NCBI GenBank assembly: GCA_965200035.1
Contig: OZ241334.1
Span: 1,178,001-1,242,000 of the forward strand
Length of the DNA stretch: 64,000 nucleotides
Reading direction: 5' to 3'
Origin: UBA1952 sp965200035
GTDB lineage: Bacteria; Bacteroidota; Bacteroidia; Chitinophagales; Chitinophagaceae
Below, piece after piece: positions 60,591-64,000 of the stretch (position 1 is its first letter; each line of letters opens with the position of its first letter). The notes under the pieces are model-generated. The model searched no databases. It saw only the letters and a list, made by a program, of their open reading frames with translations, and was not told the origin of the DNA. The translations under genes were made by a program, and so were the position numbers.

Positions 60591-62153
60591 ATGAACAAAG
60601 AACTTATTATTAATGCCTCTTCGGGCGATGGGGTTGAGATTGCCCTCCTCGAAGATAAAAGGCTGGTGGAGCTGCACTATGAGCGCGGCCAGGACCAGTT
60701 TTCGGTAGGCGATCTTTACCTGGGCAAAGTTAAAAAGCTGATGCCCGGCCTTAATGCCGCCTTTGTGGATGTAGGTTTCGAAAAAGACGCCTTTCTCCAT
60801 TACACCGATCTCAGCCCGTATTTCCGGTCGCTGGTCAAGTTTACCCGCGAGTCGATCAATGGAAACTCTACCTGGGGCGATGATTTCAGCAAATTCACGA
60901 CGGAGCCGGATATTGTCAAAAATGGCAAGATCGTTGACGTAGTCACGCAGAAACCGGAGATCATGGTTCAGATCCTGAAAGAGCCGATCTCCAGCAAAGG
61001 CCCGCGCCTCAGCTGCGAAATTTCTCTCCCCGGCCGCTTTCTCGTACTCACTCCCTTTAATGATATTGTAGCAGTTTCGCGCAAGATTCATTCTGCAGAA
61101 GAAAGAAAACGTCTGCAGCGTATTGTGGAAAGCATCAAGCCGAAAAACTTTGGTGTAATTGTTCGCACCGCGGCGGAAGGGAAAAATACGGCAGAGCTGC
61201 ACGCAGACATACTGGATCTGGTAAATAGCTGGAAGACCATTCAGCAAAACCTCAAAGGCGCCAAAGCTGCGCAGAAAATACTCGGCGAACGGGACAAGAC
61301 GACTTCCATTCTGCGCGATCTGCTGAGCGATAAGTTTCAGCGCATCGTGGTAAATGATAAAAAGCTGATGGAAGAGACACGCGATTACATTGGCCGCATC
61401 ATGCCGGAGCAGCAGGAGATCGTCTCGCTGCACAACAATCCACAATCCATTTTCGATACTTACGGCATTACCAAGCAGGTGAAAGCTTCTTTCGGGAAGA
61501 CGGTGAATATGGCGTCCGGCGCGTACCTTATCATCGAGCATACGGAAGCGATGCATGTGATAGATGTGAACAGCGGTACCCGAAGCGCGGAAGCAAATCA
61601 GGAAGCCAATGCGCTCACCACCAATCTGGAAGCCGTTCAGGAAATAGCCCGGCAGATGCGCCTGAGAGATTTAGGCGGTATCATCCTCCTCGATCTCATT
61701 GACATGAAGATGCCTGACCATAAAAAGCAGGTGTTTGACACAATGGAGGCCGCGATGGCCAACGACCGTGCAAGGCATACCGTGTTACCGATCTCGAAGT
61801 TTGGCCTGATGCAGATCACGCGACAGCGCCTGCGCCCTGAGATCAATATTGTAACCGCGGAAGTATGCCCTACGTGCAAAGGAACCGGCAAGATCGGCCC
61901 GTCTATCCTGCTGGTAGATGATATGGAGAAGGACATCAAGTACCTGGTGAACCAGGGCCACCGCGAGCTGACGATGCAGGTACACCCGATCGTGGCAGCT
62001 TACCTCGCCAAAAAAACCCTGCTTACCAAATCGCTGGTGCAGAAGTGGAATACCCAGTATGGTACCAAGCTAAAGGTGACCGAAGATGCGAATAGCCCGC
62101 TCACCCAGTATCTGTTCTTCGACCGCAAAACGGAAGACCTGATCAAGCTGTAA
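60591..62153 (+). CDS. rng: ribonuclease G/E
   Basis: 520 residues. S1 domain near the N-terminus (VGDLYLGKVKKLMPGLNAAF, VDVGFEKDAFLHY) with the Bacteroidota-type insert NGNSTWGDDFSKFTTEPDIV. The nuclease core has MHVIDVNSGTRS and ILLDLIDMKMPDHKKQV with the two metal-binding Asp residues, and the zinc-link CPTCKGTGK. It matures 16S rRNA and degrades mRNA; it lacks the RNase E C-terminal scaffold. RNase E family enzymes often control their own mRNA via the 5' leader, which is long here. Confidence 0.95.
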   Translation: MNKELIINASSGDGVEIALLEDKRLVELHYERGQDQFSVGDLYLGKVKKLMPGLNAAFVDVGFEKDAFLHYTDLSPYFRSLVKFTRESINGNSTWGDDFSKFTTEPDIVKNGKIVDVVTQKPEIMVQILKEPISSKGPRLSCEISLPGRFLVLTPFNDIVAVSRKIHSAEERKRLQRIVESIKPKNFGVIVRTAAEGKNTAELHADILDLVNSWKTIQQNLKGAKAAQKILGERDKTTSILRDLLSDKFQRIVVNDKKLMEETRDYIGRIMPEQQEIVSLHNNPQSIFDTYGITKQVKASFGKTVNMASGAYLIIEHTEAMHVIDVNSGTRSAEANQEANALTTNLEAVQEIARQMRLRDLGGIILLDLIDMKMPDHKKQVFDTMEAAMANDRARHTVLPISKFGLMQITRQRLRPEINIVTAEVCPTCKGTGKIGPSILLVDDMEKDIKYLVNQGHRELTMQVHPIVAAYLAKKTLLTKSLVQKWNTQYGTKLKVTEDANSPLTQYLFFDRKTEDLIKL

Positions 62154-62165
62154 AAAAACATTCTT

Positions 62166-62191
62166 AAAGCTGCTCTTGAACGGGCAGCTTT
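62166..62191 (+). terminator. rng terminator
   Basis: AAAGCTGCTC (62166-62175) pairs with GGGCAGCTTT (62182-62191) with one T-G pair around loop TTGAAC, followed by a T-run. A regular intrinsic terminator. Confidence 0.88.
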
Positions 62192-62201
62192 TTTGTTGCG
62201 G

Positions 62202-63101
62202 TCATGCCATGTTCAGCGCCTCACGGTATTTCAATAAAGAAAGCTCTTTCATCTTAGTCTCCAGCATCACATCCAGCTCCGCGCGGCCGTAGTCCTGAAT
62301 GAGGCCATGCACCCAATCGCTGTGCGCTTCTTTTCTGGCGGCGGGGTCTTCAAAATCTTTCCGGGAAGAGGAAAAGTGAAAGGCAGGCACAACATCGCTC
62401 CAGGTATTATATGCCATATCGAATGCTTCTTCTTCAGACAGATGCCCCGGATGCAGACCGTGATGAAAATAATCGAACACAATGGGAATGCCGGTGGCTT
62501 TATGCAAAGGCATCAGCTCTGCGACCGAATACAGGCCGGGCTTATCATCGTTTTCTATAGTCAGGCGGGCTTGCAGGTTAGCCGGCAGATTTTTGAAATT
62601 TTGCGCAAAGCGCTTCAGGGTCCCTTCTTTATCTCCGTAAGCGCCGCCTACATGGATGTTTATTTTATTGTGGTGAGATGGCGGAAGCCTCATCAGATCG
62701 AACAGCTGTGCGTGGATTTCCAGGTCTTTGATGGTATTGGCCAGCGTAGGTCCAGCGCCGGCCAGCTTATTGAACGGACCGGGATGGGTGCTCACCCGCA
62801 CCGGCAGGCTGCCTGCCTCTTCCAGCACCCTGCAGATTTTGTGGTAATGAGGCATATCCTTCAACCGGTACTCCGATGCCCAGGGAAACAGCTCGGATGT
62901 GATGCGGAACATCTTTATTCCGTTAGCAACATTCCAATACAATATTTTGAGCAGGCCCTGCACATTTTCATAAGCCAGCTCAGAAGCATAGACGATGCCT
63001 TTATCCTGAAAAGTACGCTTAATCATACCCCGGTTGGTGGTAATGCCTTCTTCGGCAAGGGTAAGGTTAATGCAGGCGTAACCGAGATTCATGCGCTTCA
63101 A
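62202..63101 (-). CDS. uvsE: UV damage endonuclease UvsE/UvdE
   Basis: 299 residues, the usual length. TIM-barrel UVDE motifs: NLGYACINLTLAEEGITTNR, RITSELFPWASEYRL, RVSTHPGPFNKLAG, KINIHVGGAYGDKEGTLKRF, RLTIENDDKPGLYSVAELMP and IPIVFDYFHHGLHPG. These give the three-metal active-site residues (His, Glu, Asp). The enzyme nicks DNA 5' of UV photoproducts. Convergent with rng. Confidence 0.94.
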   Translation of the reverse strand: MKRMNLGYACINLTLAEEGITTNRGMIKRTFQDKGIVYASELAYENVQGLLKILYWNVANGIKMFRITSELFPWASEYRLKDMPHYHKICRVLEEAGSLPVRVSTHPGPFNKLAGAGPTLANTIKDLEIHAQLFDLMRLPPSHHNKINIHVGGAYGDKEGTLKRFAQNFKNLPANLQARLTIENDDKPGLYSVAELMPLHKATGIPIVFDYFHHGLHPGHLSEEEAFDMAYNTWSDVVPAFHFSSSRKDFEDPAARKEAHSDWVHGLIQDYGRAELDVMLETKMKELSLLKYREALNMA

Positions 63102-63163
63102 TTTTAAACAGGTATCAGAGAAGCGATAAATATCCTGCCAGCCATCGATTCAGATAAAGGGTG

Positions 63164-63203
63164 CACAGCCTTCGCGCACTTGACATAGGTGGCGAAGGCT
63201 GCG
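63164..63203 (-). terminator. terminator hairpin of the T9SS cargo gene
   Basis: CACAGCCTTCGC (63164-63175) pairs with GCGAAGGCTGCG (63192-63203) with one mismatch, loop of 16 bases. It lies 19 bases behind the stop of the gene ending at 63223. Confidence 0.7.
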
Positions 63204-63222
63204 TTTTCAAACCTTAAAATGA

Positions 63223-64000
63223 TTACTTCTTTACCTCAAATTTCAGGTTGGCCCTGTGTTGCGGATTATCTTCCGCCCATATACTCAGCATATAAATGCC
63301 ATTGGCAACTTTTTCACTCAACTGTATGTTTACAGACCAGTCCTTTCTATCCGGCGTGATTGCGCTCTTATATACAAGCTGCCCCAGCCCATTGATCGCT
63401 TCGAGGTGAATGTGCTGGCCCTGTACATAGCTCATTGCATTTCCTTTTATCTGAATAATGAAACTGCCATCATTAGGATTCGGGTACAGACTTATTCCAT
63501 CATCAGTGGCTACGCCGCCAATGCCTGAGCTTATATGCATCTGCAATACATTGCCACTGCTTACTACAAACGGAGTAGCGCATTGCGCCCCGCTCTCAAG
63601 CTCAGCGCTGATTACATCTCCATCTCTCAGCGAATTGGTTGTCCAGGTAATACCTGTAGTGCCCGCAATGGTTTGTCCGTTCCGCTTCCAGTGTACCTGA
63701 GGATTAGCGCCTGCGTTGGCAACCGAAGCAGTGAAAATAACCTGCTGGCCTGCGCCAACCGAAGTGCCCGGATTTACGCTGATAGTTATAACCGGCGTCA
63801 GGTACGGGCTTACGCTTACACCCATTTTATTAGAAGATACCGTATCAACTGTACGGCAGGTGGCATTGCTCTTAAGCACCACCCGAATCGTATCCCGATT
63901 GCTGAGACCGGAAGTCATATAGGTATTGCCGGTAGCTCCTGCAATCTGCTGTGCATTTTTCCACCATTGATAAGCAGGACTGGTACCTCCGCCAACAATA
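63223..64000 (-). CDS. T9SS cargo protein, C-terminal part (sorting domain)
   Basis: The frame is open to the window edge (at least 259 residues), so the gene starts outside. Ig-like repeats of the kind GGTSPAYQWWKNAQQIAGAT and NPQVHWKRNGQTIAGTTGIT with conserved Trp and Cys precede a C-terminal type A sorting domain (SLYPNPNDGSFIIQIKG, QLVYKSAITPDRKDWSVNI, VANGIYMLSIWAEDN, ending KFEVKK). Such proteins cross the outer membrane by type IX secretion and are attached to the surface. The cargo function lies outside the window. Confidence 0.92.
   Translation of the reverse strand, partial: IVGGGTSPAYQWWKNAQQIAGATGNTYMTSGLSNRDTIRVVLKSNATCRTVDTVSSNKMGVSVSPYLTPVITISVNPGTSVGAGQQVIFTASVANAGANPQVHWKRNGQTIAGTTGITWTTNSLRDGDVISAELESGAQCATPFVVSSGNVLQMHISSGIGGVATDDGISLYPNPNDGSFIIQIKGNAMSYVQGQHIHLEAINGLGQLVYKSAITPDRKDWSVNIQLSEKVANGIYMLSIWAEDNPQHRANLKFEVKK

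Noticed and set aside
60480..61556. A 358-codon minus-strand frame across the start of rng
   Set aside because: It is the mirror of the RNase G coding sequence; its protein has no recognisable features.

Overview
The window looks like a chromosomal piece of a Bacteroidota bacterium, probably Chitinophagaceae-like. The evidence is a TonB-dependent receptor with a carboxypeptidase-like N-terminal domain, a C-terminal type IX secretion (T9SS) sorting domain, LytS/LytTR signalling, a DUF6089-type barrel, RNase G with a lineage-typical insert, starts without Shine-Dalgarno boxes, and TAnnTTTG promoter boxes shortly before many genes. Most of the window is ordinary core genome.

Layout: 0-6 kb holds a GtrA-like fragment, an outer-membrane barrel, a MATE exporter, and a formate-dehydrogenase-like operon (fdhD, a small unknown, a YdeP/FdhF-type molybdoenzyme). 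6-13.4 kb is an accessory island on the minus strand: an orphan VgrG spike, a 571-residue candidate effector with a DUF3289-like C-terminus, three tandem related lipoprotein genes (likely immunity; the middle one is decayed), and a further gene split in frame by an IS3-family (IS407-like) element. 14-18.6 kb holds small unknown genes and a LytS/LytTR pair. 18.9-29.6 kb has a secreted GH-like/TPR-like pair, a voltage-gated K+ channel with a C-terminal zinc ribbon, a TPR histidine kinase with a NarL-type regulator, an aldo/keto reductase and an AraC regulator. 29.7-32.2 kb is a broken T9SS-type surface gene joined to a foreign tail, then a very AT-rich spacer and tRNA-Leu(GAG).

32-48 kb contains envelope and core genes: lipoprotein, histidine kinase, GT2, O-antigen-polymerase-like protein, VWA protein, recN, TonB receptor, cold-shock protein, TamA/BamA-like protein, hemW and fabG. 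48-64 kb contains gyrB, hutH, a GT4, a membrane patatin, ctaA, an HU protein, a TPR protein, a 29-residue AURKAIP1/COX24-type protein, rng, uvsE and the 3' end of a T9SS cargo protein.

The most interesting system is the VgrG/effector/immunity island. It has the layout of a contact-dependent toxin locus, with one intact immunity copy coupled to the effector, one diverged copy, one pseudogene, and an insertion in the last gene. Other points worth checking are two start sites revised by promoter boxes, mutually exclusive hairpins before cspA, a terminator-like hairpin inside the long rng leader, and a REP-like double palindrome.
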